Shown here: piece by piece, positions 47,701-60,925 of the stretch
Layout of the letters: the number at the start of each line of letters is the position of its first letter
Numbering within the stretch: the stretch's first letter is position 1
Assembly (NCBI GenBank): GCA_036244855.1
Contig: BQKZ01001490.1
Span: 8,090-72,089 of the forward strand
From: Temnopleurus reevesii
Lineage: Eukaryota > Echinodermata > Echinoidea > Temnopleuroida > Temnopleuridae
DNA: 64,000 nt
Direction: 5' to 3'
Notes under the pieces: model-generated
What the model was told of the DNA's origin: nothing
The model's input: the letters and a program-made list of their open reading frames with translations, nothing else
Databases searched by the model: none
Made by a program: the position numbers and the translations under genes

Positions 47701-48457
47701 GAAGAGCTGACATGCAAAAGGCCCTAAATCCATTTTTGGTCGATGGGCATGTTTTAGCATGTCTAGATAGAGATTGGTCATGCGCATCAAACTGACTATA
47801 CTCTTACTCGAAAGAAGTACATACACACCATGCACAATTGAAATGATCCAGTGAATCATTGAAACAAACGCCATATTTTTGTACTTCTTGTAATTTCATA
47901 ATAAGTGTTTCACGAAAGTTGAATTATGTGTTGACATTAAAAAAAACACGTAAATGATTTCAAAAGCAAAATGAAACACTTCTCTCCATTCAGTTGCGTG
48001 TAATATCAATGCAGCCATCGGAGACAGTTGTGTACTTGCAAGGGACACAATATTTACTCCATTTTAGGTTGGTGGTATATTAGGCAGAAGTAATAACACT
48101 CAATCATGCAAATTTTACGAATAGAAAAACATTAGGAAGGTATGGGATGGCGAAAATAGTTTTTGTACATGATAAACATGATGAACCGCTCTGGACTTTT
48201 CATGCTAAAGGGCCTAAATCCAAGTTTTCATGCAAAAGGCCCTAAATCCTAAAAAAAAAAATTGTAAAATAATCATATAAAATTCAAATCCTATGAAGGA
48301 TTTTTTTAATTGCCATTTTTCTTACCTGCATCAAGGACTCTAAAACATGTTACAACAATCTATTTCAATGGATGATTAGAATTATGTGAAATAGAAAATA
48401 TTGATTTACTAAGAATCAGCCAAAGTGGATTTAGGGCCTTTTGCATGTTAGCTCTTC
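47701..48457 (+). mobile_element. 757-bp TIR element inserted in the 24-bp minisatellite
   Basis: The ends gaagagctgacatgcaaaag-gccctaaatcca and tggatttagggcc-ttttgcatgttagctcttc are inverted repeats of about 32 bp with one mismatch. Removing the element and one AT restores a normal 24-bp unit, so the target duplication is AT. Two extra internal copies of catg-aa(a)gg(g)cctaaatcc lie at 48200-48250. No transposase frame; non-autonomous. Confidence 0.88.
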
Positions 48458-48835
48458 ATATATTCATATCTTCACTTGATAATATATTCACATCTTCAAT
48501 AGATAATATATTCATATCTTCACTAGATAATATATTCACATCTCCAGTAGATAGTTTACCCATATCTTCACTAGGTAATATTTCCATGTCTTTAATAGAT
48601 AATATGTTCATATCTTCAATAGATACAGTACTATATATTACTATCTTCACGAGATAATATATATTTATATTTTCAGTAGATATTATATTCATATCTTCAC
48701 TAGATGATATATTCATTTCTTTACTAGATATCTTAGATAATATATACATTTCTTTACTAGATATCTTAGATAATATATTTCTTTACTATATATTTGTAAT
48801 AATTATGTATATTCATATCTTCGCTAGATATTATT
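48458..48835 (+). repeat. 24-bp minisatellite, right block
   Basis: Same unit and orientation as 47370-47700, resuming exactly after the inserted element, then becoming irregular (tctttactagatatcttaga). Confidence 0.93.
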
Positions 48836-48959
48836 TTTGATTTACTATATCCCCTCGATCTACGTTTTCTTTCCCTCATTTCTTCTTATCTTCCTCTCCT
48901 TCGATATGTCTTTCTACATCTTTCTGTTTAATTCTTCTCCATCCTTTCCCTTTCCGGGT

Positions 48960-49078
48960 TCTTCTTCATCATCTTCTTATTATTATTTGTTTCTCCTTCT
49001 TCTTCTTCTGCTCCTTCTACTTCTTCTTCTTCTTCTTCTTCGGCTCCTTCTCCTTCTTCTTCTTCTGCTCCTTCTCTG
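48960..49078 (+). repeat. (TTC)n microsatellite
   Basis: TTC repeats with TCC and TGC interruptions. Confidence 0.93.
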
Positions 49079-49497
49079 TAAAAACCAATGACAGCACCCA
49101 GTAATCACAAGGAGAATTTGCAATATCGTCCCTTTCATATTTTCTCCATATGCCGAGACGCGACAAAATCAGACTGACTTATCGAATTATACTACAAACT
49201 TTGCCCTTGACTCTTTAAATGGCAACGAATGTTGGCCCAATTTTAGCAGCATGGTTGGATTTTCCCGCCTAATCAAATGACACATTTGCCCGTAAAGGTA
49301 TATTGTAATTACGTGGCTTCCCATAAACATGTTTAATGAGCGTAAAAATGACCTGGATTCCTAAATATACATTTTCGTACTCAATTACGGGTTTTTTACG
49401 ACAATATTTTAAACGTATTTTATTTGAGAAAACAGATTTGATCTTTACGAAATGGTTGATTACAGATGTGAACATAAAACAATATTTTGGAGATGAG

Positions 49498-49530
49498 TTT
49501 TATTTATTTATTTATTTATTTATTTATTAG
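49498..49530 (+). repeat. (TTTA)n microsatellite, possible LINE tail
   Basis: About seven TTTA units followed by gaatatatttatacaggtac. The arrangement resembles the simple-repeat tail of a minus-strand LINE, but no coding part is seen beside it. Confidence 0.7.
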
Positions 49531-51329
49531 AATATATTTATACAGGTACAAAACATCGGCAATCTGCTGTTTTGCCTCAATATTTCCTCCTCTCTTTTTA
49601 CAGTTTGAACATCTCTAAAAATTTGTTCTAAAATGAAAAGTGGTGACAAATTTTACGATTTACAGTTGGCGTATAATTAAAATAGTAGCATGAAATTCAG
49701 AAAAAACGACATACACAACTACAATCTGATCATCCTTTTATTCTACTGCATGACATTGCAGAAGTATTATTGATTTAAAGTAAAAAATGGAAATTTAGAT
49801 ACGATCAAACGTTTAAGAAGATTATAGGAACATAAAAGAAATACAATTATAAGGAAAGAGAAAGCCTTCTTATAATGATAATGAAAAAATGAATAATAAT
49901 CAAAATCAACTGGGATCATCGAGTAATAATTTTGATTAGGTGGAAAATAAAAATGATATTTATTTTTTTTAGGAAAGTGTTGAAAACAATATTACTGGTA
50001 GACAGACAGAAGCAAGCAAGGTGACAATAAACGTTATATTCGATGTCGGCTTTCGGCTTAGCAGAATCAATTAGCTGAAAATCTCAGCTTTCAAGCAAAT
50101 GCGAGAGGGAGAGAGAGAGAGACCATAAGAGGAATCTGCTTCTCCCAGCATTGCGGCATTTTCTTTATAAATATATATTAATCACCCAGGGCATGAGATT
50201 CCACCCCCGAAATAGCACCAGGAATATAAACGAGCGACATTTGGTTCTGGTGAGTGGTAAAACCGGTTTTCAAGTCGGGGGCAAATGTTATTAGGGCCGA
50301 AGGCTCTAGAGCGGTCAGCGGTGCCACCATGCGTAAAATTAGCTTGTGTGGCTGACATATTGACTACTGCCAAGAAGGATTGAAAAGAATTCCCTCAAAC
50401 TCAGGAAGCCTCTTATTTCCTCTTCGCTTGGGTTTTGAATTCATCTCAACCCTTGGATCGGCGTCAACGGCTCTTTCAACCGCCATGAACGCTATTATAT
50501 ACACTGACAACAAATAAAAGGGAATTGGAAACCATTTCATCTAAACAGTCAACCGATATTATGCGTCGCTACCCCCATCTGACTCCGCGTCGGAAAACCA
50601 AGTCATGGTTTTGTATAGGTCTGTGGTTGTAAATATTAGATCTTATGGGTTATTCAAATGTCATTTTTTTTTAATTAGATAGGAATTTGGATGTCAGGTT
50701 ACGCCATAACCTTTCAATAACCTTGCCAGACGGTAAAGTGCGTTTTAGCGGATTCGGCTCCAGGTCAGTGGACGCCCTTTTCACATTAACAGGACAGTTT
50801 AAGAAACACGGACATCGCGAATTCGTGACTAATAAATTAACAATATGATAAGTAGATGTTAAAAACAGAATATGAAATAATATATAGTGTAAGAATATAT
50901 TTCTAATTTTAGCATATGGTCTTGTTTATCTATTTCAGTCATGCATGTATTTAGAAAATATTCGATTAATGTGCCACATTCTCACGAGAAAATATATAAA
51001 AGAATAATAATAGAGAGGCGTTTGAAATATTTGCCTGTTGATTTAAGGAACACGCTTTCATCAATTGAAAATTGGTTAGTTTTATTTAGCTATCTTTGAG
51101 GTGAACAGAGCTTTGTCTTTAGTTCGACGAAAAAATGTTTGGAGATACAGCTTGCAGGCTATACAAAGTTTGTATGATTTCAGAAGTGTTTCAATTTGGT
51201 GCTAAGGCTATTGTGTCTCAAAGAAACACTAGGTGTTTGCTTCGCTTTAAGGTCTTTTGCGCAATTCTTGGTGTCCCATTGATAAACACTTTTCAATTAA
51301 TACACTGTGATTGTCTGGTGTTAACTCCC
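49531..51329. other. No recognised feature
   Basis: AT-rich; a (GA)n tract at 50103-50122. A somewhat GC-richer patch (50185-50370) has a 63-codon minus frame without a recognised domain. Confidence 0.55.
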
Positions 51330-51765
51330 AGTGTCGTGAAGCATTACGCATGAATATTCTGACACCGAAGGTCTGGTGTAAAAGTGACGAAAACCCTGAA
51401 GTTTAAAGCTTTCAGTACCTTGACTTTCTCTCGTAACAGGGTGATAGGGAGCATAAAATGGCACAATGTAAACTTTCAGTGCCTCAAAGCACTATGTACG
51501 AATATTCTGACACCGAAACTCTGGTGTAAAATTGACAAAATCCTGAAGGTTAACGCATTCAGTATACCGTGACTTTCTCCCCCTAACAGAGTGCTAGGGA
51601 GCATAAAATGGTACGATGTAAACTTTCAGTGTCTTGAAGCATTATGTACGAATAGTCTAACACCGAAACTCTGGTGTAAAATTGACAAATTCCTGAAGGT
51701 TAACGCATTCAGTATACCTTGACTTTCCCCTCCTAACAGGGTGATAAGGAGCATAAAATTACTCT
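51330..51765 (+). repeat. Tandem repeat, period about 149 bp, three copies
   Basis: gacaccgaaggtctggtgta at 51361 recurs at 51509 and 51659 (caccgaaactctggtgtaaa). Each is followed by a ccttgactttct-like stretch, aacagggtgata-gagcataaaat and aaactttcagtg. Confidence 0.9.
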
Positions 51766-52768
51766 ACATTACCCACACACATTATTAACGCTTGTCGCCG
51801 GGACTCGTGGGTCTTAGAGAGCACGCTGAGGTGCACGGCGCACTCGCCCGGCGTGTCTAATGCTTTTCCAATATGTTGTTATTTGACGGAATAATTCCTG
51901 GGACGAAAGACGAGCTCGTGCCATGAAAACAAAGCGTCATGGGGGGGATTAAGAATGGGTCTCAGTTAGGAAAATACATTTATTTAGCGACTTACGTGAC
52001 GAGAGACGGTGTGAAGGTGTCAAAACGTTTCAGCGTATCATTTGCTTATCTTTATTACATCAGCAATATACGTGATGCGTTATGAGCATTTTATTTTTGA
52101 TCCGCCGAAAATTCATCGGAATTTGTACCAACCCTACTCTTTAAAGGTTGCTATATTTACAAATCGTATTACGATTCCGTGCATCAACTTAAAATAGGAT
52201 TTGAAACCAACATTGCCTTTAGAAAATTGAACGCTAGATCACATTCCGAACATGATACAGTCTGTTAGATGTCAACGCCAAAAAAAGTGGGTTCCGTGGG
52301 TTACTTGAAATGCTATAATTCCTTTAAAAATATGCATATTGCCTCATTTCTGAAATCAAAGTCTCAGTAGCTTTTGATGAACACAATTTTGACATTGTTG
52401 TAAAGAGTAATTTTATGTTTATCAGCGTGTTTGGTTATTTATCATTATGAACATCCATGGAAGTCTTTTGAAGAGAGTGAAGGCTATGATTGAGGCCTCG
52501 ATTTGAACATATTTGTACGAAAGTGCTCTCATGCATTTGTAGGCCAGCATGCTTGAGTTCGCTGATGCGTACATATCATGAGTAGTTTAGATGCTTGGCT
52601 TCGTGCATTATTACCTTTTCTGATGAGAGCAGCGAACCAGTCGTCCGAACTGCTCCTTAAACTCTAGTCTACATTTTCACAGACATTGCGCGATGAAGGA
52701 TAGTCCGTGTTTTTACAAAGTGGCGGTAGCTAAAGCAAAATTTTGAAGGTGCATGTTTATTCTACAGA

Positions 52769-52946
52769 TAGCACTATATAAAGTAGTTTTGAAAAATTAA
52801 GTTGAACGCAAATTCAATGGTCCTTTGCAATGCTATTCAAACTGGAACCGGCTTGCGATTGTTGTGTCTGCACAGTTGAATACATGGCGTATGGTTCTAT
52901 TGTCTGTGGCCCACTTAACCTTTCAGAAGTAGTTTATCTCGTGTTA
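52769..52946 (+). mobile_element. MITE, AACACGATATAAA family (diverged)
   Basis: gcactatataaagtagtttt on the left, gtagtttatctcgtgttag on the right; interior gctattcaaactggaaccgg. The open frame here is explained by the element. Confidence 0.78.
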
Positions 52947-53656
52947 GATGAACACGGTTCTATTAAAATGGACCAACACGAATGTTTTCGTCGAACATTT
53001 CGCGCTGGCTTCTGTTATTTAGTTAAAACACAAAGGATTCAGTGACGTATAATTTGGAACCTGCTCCCGTTTGGTTTTATTCGTTTTTTAATTCAAAAGA
53101 ACATGCAAACTTGACATGTTTGTTGATTTTCATTCCTGGTCTAATATAATATATAACAATTATGTTACAACGGTACATAATATTTGATGAAACACGAGTA
53201 TCGTACGTCATAGGCATTCTTTACAACTCAGAATATTTGCTTATTTATGCTCAAAGTACGATCGATCAAAGATGACGAAACCAAATCATTGTTGTATTTT
53301 TCTACATGGATGTTCAACACAATTCATTGGAACATAATTTCATTTTTTTCACGTACGTTAATCATTAGATAAACATAGATCACTTGACTTGTAGAAGAAA
53401 CAGTATTTAATATTTGTATTCCAACACGGAATAGCTGTACATTAGATTCCATGAGAGAGGCAAATTCAGTTTTACGGCGCGTGTAAATCATATTTAAATA
53501 TGCCAGGGGGAAGGGGAAAAAGAAAAGCGACATTTTCAATGTAACCTTTCGAAAGACGCGACCGGGTCTCAAACCAGCAACACAGGAACCAACACAAGTC
53601 TATTTGCGACTGTTCAAATCAGCTAGATTACAGGCACATGCCAAGACGCACCAGTC

Positions 53657-53720
53657 ATAATTCAATTCAATTCAATTCATTTATTTTCACTTCATCAGAA
53701 ATAATACAAAGTATAATGAA
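53657..53720 (-). mobile_element. Possible LINE 3' tail, (AATTC)n
   Basis: Reads attcaattcaattcaattc followed by atttattttcacttcatcag. The minus strand (aaataaatgaattgaattga) resembles the simple repeat tail of a non-LTR retrotransposon. It is in the same orientation as the reverse transcriptase at 56.1 kb, but the 2.4 kb between them shows no coding match. Confidence 0.4.
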
Positions 53721-53995
53721 CATTTACAAAAAAAGTTGAATAAAACTCTGTATAACAAAAGTATAATGAACATAACATTGACAATTATTGTACAAAGCAG
53801 TNTAATCCCTCACAATGTGATAGAACTTTAGAGGAATCCATGCGCTAAAGTCTCTGATTATCATTCAAGTCATTTATTTTGATACGCTGACTCGGGTGAA
53901 TGCCTTTCACTCTACGATGGTATTGCCCTTTAAATCACGGTCTCAGAATTTGGCTACTGCGGTCAGAAAATTACTGATAGTGTCTTCAAGGACTG

Positions 53996-54249
53996 AAGGC
54001 CCGTTCACACGGCATCTGGCACCGCATCACGGCACGGAACTTACGTGGTATCTGGGTTTTTATTGTACGGCTTCGCTACCCTGCGCAAGAAATGCTTAAC
54101 ATTGACGTATCCTTGTTGTTGTTTATTTATTTTATTGATCAATATTTTAGGGGCGTTTATCAATCCTACTGGATTATCTACGCCCAGAGCAGACATCCCC
54201 TTTATAAGTGACCCGATGCCGTGCCAGATGCGGTGTGAACGGACCTTAA
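53996..54249 (+). mobile_element. Palindromic MITE, GGCACACCAAAC-related
   Basis: cccgttcacacggcatctgg on the left pairs with ccagatgcggtgtgaacgga on the right; interior gcacggaacttacgtggtat matches 32846. Confidence 0.78.
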
Positions 54250-56049
54250 CGGTAAGCCGTCGTGAATATGCCGTCGTGAACTGACGGTTCATGTCGGTTA
54301 CGAGACCACCTTGACCGTTATGAACCTTCACACTCCATAAGAAGTCTGGAATTCACCGGATTGGCACCGTTCTAAGAACCATATTACAGACTGCACAAAA
54401 AAATTACGTTGATGGACGTAATGAACATTTTCAAAGCTTTATTTCTTGTCTTCCTATCTAAATTCGCTACGCAAACTGTATAATAATCTTACAGAAACTG
54501 TCTTTTGCCAGGACGGTCGTGTTACGAACTTCAAACCGTCGTAGCCGAAGGGAAACCGTATATAGCCATAGCGTGAGAGGTAATGGTAATCGACGATACG
54601 TATAAGCCTGTGACGTTTATATGTTCGTCTTTACCGCCTTTGTGTAGTACCGTAAAATTCTCAAACATGCCTTTCTTGGACTAGTATGGGGTTTTCAGTC
54701 TTTCATGGGGAAGGAGCAAACACAGCAAAAGTGTACCTTAAATGGATTATTTTTAGGTTTCTGTCCACGTGGAATTTGTCATTACGAGATCACGACTATA
54801 TTCAAACCTATATATACAACTGATTTAATGCTGAACAAATATTTCATTTTGAGATGATGCAGATTGTCTTGAGTACTGTCGAAGATGATACTTACTGCCT
54901 ACAAACAACAAATATATAAGTTTGGCGTTTGTTAATTATAAACATTTAACCTTTTTAAACTAACCTTAACCTTAAATTAGCATTGAGATGAAAACAGTTA
55001 TCAGGAAGATTTTCAATGTAAGAACAAGTGACATTATTTTTTGTATTTAGAAGTATTTATTTTCAATAATCGATATTACATAAAGAATACATCATAAACT
55101 GACATAATAAAAATCACATAGCACAAATAGTACAAAAACTTGTTAAAGAAAATGCATCAAGCAAAAACAAAACACGATCAATTTTCTTTTTCCGGACGCA
55201 GCACTTTATATATAAATACTTATTTAATCCCCTAGCCCCAGCTCAGATTCGATCCTGCATTACAACTGTGTTTAGGATAAAGTGGCCAATGACTCAATTT
55301 TCTCCAATTTTCTATAGTGATGGTGTAATGTTCGTTTCGGCTCTGCAATTTTTCTTTCCTCCTTTTCATTTTCTCTCACCCGTTTAATAATTTCCTCTTT
55401 TGTTGGTGGTTTTCCACTCTTTTTACTAAAAGTATGAGACATGATGAGATACTGATATGATAGTCGTAGTCTTTCGGTACAAGTAAATGAATTTCATCCT
55501 AAAATCTGCGTTTGTTTTCTCTTGTGTGAGGTAGGTAATGTGTTTTTACTAAAACATGAAACATTATGATTATTTTGAGCTGTTCTTTAACAACCCAATA
55601 TCATTAACAAGAGTCCCGACGTACTGTAAAGCCAATTCCTACGCGATATTTTTGACAGGTGCTGTTCCAAAGGATATAATGATGTCAGAAAGGAAAACGA
55701 CTCTTATATTGATTGCGTGGGTGAGGCTGTCATTTTGATGGTATTTAGATGATGTTGTGGATGTATATTTGGGTGGGAGTTAGAGGGAATATCCCGACCC
55801 GATTGTAAACAATTCCAAGTCACGGATGTCACTATACTTTGGGGTTATTCGTGGATCTCTAAGAATAGAATAAATAGAAGATCCTTTCTTCAGCCAAATA
55901 TACAGTAGATACATGAATACAGGACAACTATATTTAAGGTACATGCAAATGAGGCAGTCGGATGGCCGCTGTCAGAGCATTGGAAAGAAAACTTATTCTT
56001 CAGAAATTCTTCAGCAAAAGAGATAACGAAATGGAAATCTTAAATTAGT
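54250..56049. other. No recognised feature
   Basis: AT-rich; the stretch 51766-53656 apart from the MITE at 52769 is similar. Confidence 0.55.
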
Positions 56050-56790
56050 TAGAAAGCATGATATCTATTCGGGGGCCAGACAACTCGGTCTTAAGTTACT
56101 CTATTTCTATGCAATCACACGTCTTATGGAAATGCAGGTTCATAAAATTGGATCTCCCTGTTCTTGAAATTTGTCTATCCATATATTTGAATACAACTCT
56201 TTTTGCTCTATCTGCTAGGTTTGTCCTTGTGTCTTTAAAGGAGCCACAGTTATTAAAGATTAATCCCAAATATGGTGCCTGTTTAACAATTTCTATATTT
56301 TTATCATTTATCTTGAAATTTTGGTCTTTTAACATTTTGCCGTTTTTATTACATACTACTATCTTGGTCTTGTCTATATTGACTTCTAACAACCATTTGT
56401 TACAATACACATCGAGTCTATTTAGTAAAGTTTGCATCCCCTCTTTCGATTTTGATACCAGTACAATATCATCTGCATACATTAAACAGTTCACTAATTT
56501 TCCATTCAACTCAACTGGATTTGTGTCATTGGTTCCCAATTCATCTGGTAAATCGTTTAGATACAGGTTGAAAAGAGTGGGGCTGATTGTACAACCTTGT
56601 TTTACACCTATATTGGTTTTAAACGATTGTGTTATCCCTTCGTTTAGTTTTATACTCAGTTTAAGTCGCTCGTACATGTTTGTAATTATTTCATAAAAAT
56701 GTCCTCCGATACCATTTTTAAGTAATTAAAAAAAATTGATAAAGAATCCTTCACTTCTGAATACTGTTAATACCAAGTGGAACAAAGTTT
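56050..56790 (-). pseudogene. Degenerate non-LTR retrotransposon reverse transcriptase fragment
   Basis: On the minus strand 56677-56096 codes 193 open residues of a LINE-type reverse transcriptase. Motifs in order are GVKQGCTISPTLFNLYLNDL (residues 24-43), the catalytic YADD (67-70, DNA 56479-56468), NKWLLEVNIDKTKIVVC (93-109) and YLGL (136-139). The frame extends upstream as IGGHFYEIITN before the first Met, so that Met is not the true start. Further upstream a one-base shift near 56720 and a stop near 56750 interrupt it, and the region that should hold the first catalytic Asp (FVDF-KAFDS type) reads FVPLGINSIQK, so it is dead. Endonuclease and 5' parts are absent. The open reading on the + strand here is its antisense shadow. 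Clade (CR1/L2/Jockey-like) is not resolved by eye. Confidence 0.85.
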
Positions 56791-59700
56791 AGCCAGCACA
56801 ACAAAAGCACGATTATTATTTTTTTTTTTTTTTGGGGGGGGGGGGGAGGGGGGCGCTAGAAGGAATGTACATACTCCCTACCTCGCATTTACCCAGCTAC
56901 AAAGTTCTGTACCACACAAAGGGTGCAAACGCATTCAAATACGCGACTCACGTGGGATATCATATTGGAAGAATAAATATCCTTTTTCCATTGATGATGG
57001 ATCCCCTGCCTACGTTAAGGAAAAGGGATAAATGACAATAAAAGGAATACTCCAGCACGATTCATCAAAATCCAAAATCTAGTTTAAAATATGATCCCCG
57101 TGCTTAGCAACGTTGAAAGGAACTCGCTCTGTAGACTTTGAAAAGTCTCAAAATGACCTCATCCTGCGGTGCCATTGTGAATTTTGGAGAAATAATAGCA
57201 TGGGGATAAGATAGATGTTCTCAGATTTACTCTCGGGAGACGATGTTTACATGCAGTATCCCCCTGATCTGTATTCTACACCACACACCCCAACCCTGTG
57301 ATTTATCTTCCAGCCTGGACGTACGTGTCAATGGGCACATTGCACTTTTCTTCTCACATTTCACGTTTCACGGTTTATTTCATGCATACGTGTACATTTC
57401 TTCCTTTTTTTCTGGCATCATTTTCTTGATACCCGCCGCCCCCTGATTTAGCCGATATTGAAATGCAACGCGCCAGAGCGCATGCCAGATATGAATAAAC
57501 ATCGGATTTTCCATTTAAAGAGAAGAGAAAACATGATTTATGTTTGAACAGACATTGGCTGGATTTTGTTCGTTTTCTAGCATTTGATATGGGATTTGAT
57601 ATCGGAATCGGATCTGAATTCATAAATCATGTTTTTATCTTACTGGTAGCAGATTATTTTATTGATTTGTAAATATATTTTACTTATTTCTGTCTGAATA
57701 GATCGTTCAGCTCATTGATAAATTCATGCTAGTCAGCTACAAAAGTTTGACAGAACTGAATATTTCTTTAGAGGGATTTTTTATCAAATGAAGATATGTT
57801 TCGTCTATTTAATTGGGTTTCTCAGGGTTAAAAATGATTGTCTATCATATGGTTTTTTTTTTTAATTTGATATGTCTTTGAAAGCGTGATAAAAACCGTT
57901 ACGTTTATAGCCAACGTCTGCCCGCATTTATGGAATTTGTATGACTGTTTTAATAAGAAGGAAACGCTAAGCTGACGCTAATTTATTCGTGGTTGCCTCA
58001 AGGTTCGTTCACATTTTTCACCGTGTCGCATTTCTCCATTTCTAATTTTGCTTTCAAGGTGCGCTTTCCACAATTTCATGACGTTGGTCATAGACCCAAA
58101 GAAGTGATTAAGCCTGACACTGCTATTATATGAGTAAAATTCAATCCAGTTTAATATGGCATAAAAGTCATTATTTTTCAGCATTAACATATATCACCAT
58201 TAGATTAAATTGCGGCTCCGAATACCGAAATATATATACCGCACTTTATGTAAAATATTACACCCGTCTAGGCTGACCATCTATCATCACTTTTGCCCCT
58301 GCATTCTACCCTCCCGGTGTATATCCCTCAAACCCATATTTTAATGAAATTAGCTGACGAGGTTTGTAAATGACACGACACGTCCACTAGAAATTGGATA
58401 TTCCGCGACAAGCATATTATCCCGATCTCATCACCTGGTTAATACGTGTATAAGGTGAGAGGATGATAGACCCCAGATCAAGGGATGCAGTCCCTTGGTG
58501 GTAGGATATTAGATGGAAGGTGAACAACCAATGATACCCGGGAGGAAAATCATACTTCCCCACTCTTGCCATTTCATCTATCTAATTTTGATTCGGTTCA
58601 ACACCATCCAAGCTCCCTCGACCAACAGAGGTGCTCTTTTTTTAGCTTCAAGCACTCGTGTAGCGCTTGATTTAAATTGACGCCGCAGATTTCTTTTTTC
58701 GTCTTCTTTTTTTCCCCCTCTCTGATAAGAAAGCTGGGCGAATTAACAACATCTGCAATTACGGTTGACCATCGTGTTAAACCCGATGACATGTCGGCAA
58801 CCGCATTGTCGCTTCTTCACGATCGCTTGACGACACTGCTCTTCAAAATATCGCTCTAATCAGATTACTCGTGGTGTCTTAAAGGGTTAAGTGTCTTCTC
58901 CGCCCTTAAATCTGACACAATTTGCTTAAATATAACCCATTACGGCAGATGTTTGTGGCTAAATGCAAGCTGAAGTCACAAGCACTCGCCACTTTTTCTT
59001 ATCCTTGCCTGTTTAATCATTGACAACGCAAGACATACCAGGCGCTAAATTCTCTTCAAGATTTATGCCCGAGAACTATGCCGTGTAGTAACGTTGTGGC
59101 ATGCCCTGCATGTGTACGTGCCAATTCTTGCTCGTTCTAAAAAACTACTCCGTTTATATTCGTAAACATTTTGATCGTACTCCGTGCTCTTAAATAACCC
59201 CAATGTTTGACATTTACAGACCAGTAATCTAAACTGTTTCGTCTACTTACCAATTCATCCGCATTCGACAGTAATAGGGCAGATGCTTTCGAATTTCAGT
59301 CGTTTCCTTTTGCACGTTTGGTCCATTATTCTGCCCAAGCGAGGATGAAATAAAATGACCACACTCAAGAACAGCTGCATCAGATATTTATGCATACCCC
59401 ATATCATAGAAAAGACATCCAGCGTTTGTGTTTTATATCATACAATAAAAATGAGTATAACGGTGTGTAGAAATCAAAACAGTAGATAACGAAAAGCTGA
59501 TGAAAAGCTAAAAAAAAACATACGAAATATAAAGGGCCTACTTTATGCGTTGTTGCAATATGTGTTATGTATCACAAAGCAATATATAACTTAATCATTT
59601 TGGAAGCAAGCTTAAGTTAAAAAGGGACTTTGTATTTGGTATTGACAGTATCCAGAAATACAGTAATTTAGTTTATATTTGACTGATTACGGTATGTTAG

Positions 59701-60925
59701 GTTAAACTTCTGTAAAGTGTGAGCAACTATTAATGTGTGATTCTAAAATTACATTCACACTTTGTGTCATTTTTGTTGTGTGAAAGTTCAAGCAAAGTAT
59801 TATATCACAGATTGCATGACGTTCCTTTGTGTAACTTTACTGATTTATATAAACAGCAATTCTAGTTTCCGACGAAACCTTGACAGAAATCAATCTAAAA
59901 CTATTTGCCCAGCCATTTCGGATATGTATATACTCTTGAGAGTCGGGTAATACGAATTTTGCAGGTTACCGTGTTGTTTGCATTTCGCCACCGCAATAGC
60001 GCTGAATTTACCAATTATTTTCCGGACACCCCAAGAAAGAGAGGTATAATCAGTTGGCTAACCTTTTCCAAAGTGGAAGCTCTAAAGTATCGAATATGTT
60101 CCGAGGTGTAAATGACCTGAACATTTTTGGCGGGAAAGATTATTGATGTGTCGTCTGCCATTGGACACGTGGTCTAAAATGAATCGTAATCCCGAGCGAC
60201 ATTGATCGGTCGATGGCGTACAATCGAGACCAATTTACATCTAAAGAGGTTTCCAAGTGTCAATTTGCCAATTACTATTTTCGACCCTTTTATATTCGAT
60301 GATGCACAGGGGACGTAACTAAGAAGGGAAGGGATTTCACGACGAGGCTCTGTGGTATTAATCCATCTTTATTCATTTTTGTTTAATGGTTAGATGAAGG
60401 AGAGAAGTCATTTGTGGAATTATGATTGTTGTTTTTATACCTGTCAAATTACCTGACATATGAACACGGATTATCCGAAGCCTCATGTTTTGTATTTAAG
60501 TAGGATTTTGGAAATACTTTTGTTTATTCAACCACTGATAATCACAGATAGTTTTTTTAAGGATTCAGATAAAGCTATAGAAACCCTTTAGTTTGGCTTT
60601 CGTCGGAGGTATTAAAACTTCCAATATAATTCAAAGTTTGATTTGACAAGAGGAAATAGGTATTATTAAAAAAAAACTTTTAAACCAAGATAACCCTCTG
60701 CGGGGGAGATCATGCGTTTCTAAATCTTCAAAATACAAGATGGCGAACAAAAGTTCCAAGAAGGATAAAGCAAGTTGATTCCTTGTCTATCTAAGGACAA
60801 TTTACAATTAACTTCCCTTGGGATCGGTATAGATTTCAAAGCTTCTCTCAATGCCAGATCAATTTATACCTCCCCAAAGTCGTCAATTCATCAGAATTCA
60901 TTAACGCATTCACTTATTCATCACT
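56791..60925. other. Non-coding, one poly-T/poly-G run
   Basis: A T-run followed by G-run at 56817-56853, and a diverged MITE trace near 57900-58000 (ttatagccaacgtctgcccg). No exon recognised. Confidence 0.55.

Noticed and set aside
47263..47874. 203-codon minus-strand frame with repeated SSEDMNIL
   Set aside because: Explained by the 24-bp minisatellite plus the end of an inserted TIR element.
52830..53045. 71-codon plus-strand frame
   Set aside because: Most of it lies on an AACACGATATAAA-family MITE.
56058..56696. 212-codon plus-strand frame
   Set aside because: Antisense shadow of the reverse transcriptase, which has recognisable motifs on the minus strand.
57301..57446. Acceptor-like cttccag followed by an open stretch (LDVRVNGHIALFF)
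   Set aside because: No donor, no homology to cyclase linker or catalytic domains, and it runs to a stop without conserved motif.
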